From the NCBI RefSeq assembly GCF_021130785.1, contig NC_060212.1, positions 149,478,001 through 149,542,000 on the forward strand: DNA of 64,000 bases. The letters run 5' to 3'. A program made the translations under genes and the position numbers. Position 1 is the first letter of the stretch. Each line of letters starts with the position of its first letter. This stretch comes from Homalodisca vitripennis (Eukaryota; Arthropoda; Insecta; Hemiptera; Cicadellidae). The notes under the pieces were generated by a model. It did not search any database, was not told where the DNA came from, and saw nothing but the letters and a program-made list of their open reading frames with translations. This document shows, in pieces, positions 62,337 to 64,000 of this stretch.

Positions 62337-62518
62337 TTTTTTTAAGGAGAGGCCGATCCACTTCAAGACTGACGGTCCTCATAGTCCACTGGCTTGTCCT
62401 CATGATGAGATCTCATCAAACAGAATAAGAGGGTGAGTCGATACAGTACAAGGTCGATGGTAACTATAAAAAGTGCTACAGCCACAGATAAGATTTGAAC
62501 GTGTACTATTTGTGAACC
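62337..62518 (-). mobile_element. tRNA-derived SINE, copy 2, 5'-truncated
   Basis: The body matches the copy at 23845-24075: gccgatccactt, gtccactgg, tctcatcaaacagaataag, cgatacagt, caaggtcgatggta. The B-box region survives as agatttgaacgtgt on the plus strand. The A box and 5' end are missing. Its A-rich tail side is next to the 30-bp array. Confidence 0.75.
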
Positions 62519-63309
62519 TCAGGAATGTTTATATGTCTGATAAGTACCGCCTCGAGGGATGATTCTCGTTAATCGATGATCCACGGCAATGTGGGACAGC
62601 ACCGCAAGTTTATATCTACCTCACGATTTCCGGAGACATTCGTATTCAAATTGTCATAAATTTTAATATGTTACCTAATAAAAATATTTGGAGAAATCTT
62701 TTTCGTTTATCTCCAAGGTTATATGGTATAAGACCATTCATTTAACTATATATGACTGTACTTTAATGAACGTTGGAATTTTTTTCTACGTATTTCTTTT
62801 TATATTTCAACGATCATTCATCACGTATTCGGAATCCCTATAATAGAATCAGTTTGAACTATTTATTAATCAAACCTGTATTAATTTAACATAGATTTTA
62901 TAATTATGAAACTGTAAGGCTGTATGGTATAAGACGTTTAAAGGATTTTCTATATAAAAAAAAGAAACGGTATATTTAAGTTCAACAAGTAATTTGAAAT
63001 GGAAATATGCCAAATATACTGATTTTCCACAAGAAGCCTAAAAGGTGCCTACTAGTTACGCTCTCAGGTTAACACTTTTAACTATTGTATTTTTCTAGAT
63101 GTATTTTAATTGATGTTTTGCATAGTCAAAGGAGCAGACTTATCATTCATTGATTTTTCATTCGAACCCATGACGTACGATTGTTACACAAATAATTTAG
63201 GCACGTCATTGTGTGTGCAAATGAATACGTGCATTGCTATAAGTGTATAGCACCACTATATGTATGCATTTTATATTAGCAACATAGTACTTGTCTAACA
63301 ATGAGTGTA
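62519..63309. other. AT-rich stretch, nothing recognised
   Basis: Aside from a slightly CpG-richer start (62545-62625) there is no coding or repeat signal. Confidence 0.5.
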
Positions 63310-63545
63310 CTCTGCATTGTCGGGGTGTTGGAGGGGGGATATCGACGTGCGGTGTTGCCCGGCACGCGGGTCCCGGGCCCCGCCAAATGTAGCTGCCTGG
63401 AGTGTGTCCAGTACATTTGGCAACAGCGCCCACCATAAACCGAGACTGTGTCATGCTACAGCAGTAGTAATTACTTCCTCTGTATGTTACGTGCGGTCGC
63501 ATCTAATGTTCTCCGAGCTCATTCCGCCATCTTAATGGCCCTTTC
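63310..63545. promoter_or_regulatory. CpG-rich patch with paired GCCAT motifs
   Basis: cggcacgcgggtcccgggcc lies near 63360. Immediately downstream gccaaatgta (63384) is matched in inverse by tacatttggc (63413). Near 63525, ccgccatcttaatggcc has two GCCAT cores facing each other, the core bound by YY1/Pleiohomeotic-type factors. Open frames on both strands are explained by GC content. It could be a small promoter or regulatory element, or the end of a mobile element. Confidence 0.3.
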
Positions 63546-64000
63546 TAGAAGCCCATTCATGTTCAGAGTTTGAATAAAACAAGTAAATATATAGAAGAGA
63601 GCAAACGGCTCAGTAAACCTACTCAGACGTAGTCGATATTTCACATATAGTGCGCACTTGTAAATATCTCCCTCCTGAGAGCACTTGAATCTGTTTATAG
63701 CTTTTACCCGACTCCACGTATTAAACCCATCAGTCTCTCATGACCGTTGCGATAATGAATGACGAATAGCTGAACTCTTCAATCACCTGGTAGTTTTTTT
63801 CTGTCTACTAGGTGCTGTGTTCAGCCTTGCACGCAATTTCATGCACTAAAATAAATCGTCATATGTATTTTTAAATCAGTGAAACAGTTTGATAGACAGT
63901 TTCCTTGCACTGACAGATATTTCGGTGTACAGTTCTAGCTACAAGTAGCCACATATAGCGATGTCAAATTTAACTGGAAAGTCTAGTTTGAAGCGTAATC
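63546..64000. other. Window end, nothing recognised
   Basis: Mixed-composition sequence with no open frame, repeat or motif that can be supported. Confidence 0.5.

Noticed and set aside
61993..62403. 136-codon protein of ten-residue repeats
   Set aside because: It is open only because the 30-bp unit lacks stops and is divisible by three; no upstream or downstream coding signal exists.

Overview
This is AT-rich eukaryotic DNA, most probably from an insect. The transposon complement fits (CR1/Jockey-type LINEs, a pogo/Tigger element, a Tc1/mariner-like element, a PIF/Harbinger relic, tRNA-derived SINEs, and an RTE-like repeat with the 'cccgcggcttcgc' head common in arthropods). A hemipteran is possible, but the sequence does not prove the order. 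No bacterial operons, functional tRNA genes, rRNA or CRISPR arrays were seen. Open frames are short; the longest is about 150 codons and looks like chance. No host protein gene can be named. The window reads as intergenic or long-intron DNA.

Left third (1-24 kb): a 26-bp tandem array (248-419); two reverse copies of a dispersed repeat nicknamed here the GGCTGAGC family; a foldback element (7034-7512); a hairpin-forming 34-bp duplication; a TA-flanked DNA transposon with a transposase N-terminal remnant (11878-12893); a decayed LINE reverse transcriptase on the minus strand (18895-20420); and a tRNA-derived SINE (23845-24075).

Middle (24-46 kb): a dense cluster of mobile-element relics lies at 26.3-33.4 kb. 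It holds a GC-rich hairpin, a PIF/Harbinger 5' end ending in A46, a 705-bp near-palindrome between TTAA sites, a foldback with perfect 16-bp inverted ends, an RTE-like repeat and a deleted pogo/Tigger copy. From 37 to 45 kb the sequence is mostly plain AT-rich DNA.

Right third (46-64 kb): one CpG-rich island (46.31-46.77 kb) is the best candidate for a host promoter or first exon. It is followed by an array of the GGCTGAGC family, a 932-bp foldback with 357-bp arms flanked by TA, an alternating (TA)n cruciform, nested LINE fragments, a LINE gag-like relic, a (TG)74 microsatellite and a 30-bp, nine-copy array abutting a second SINE copy. The genes do not form a pathway; the interest lies in repeat architecture. 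Identities were judged by eye, without alignment software or database searches.
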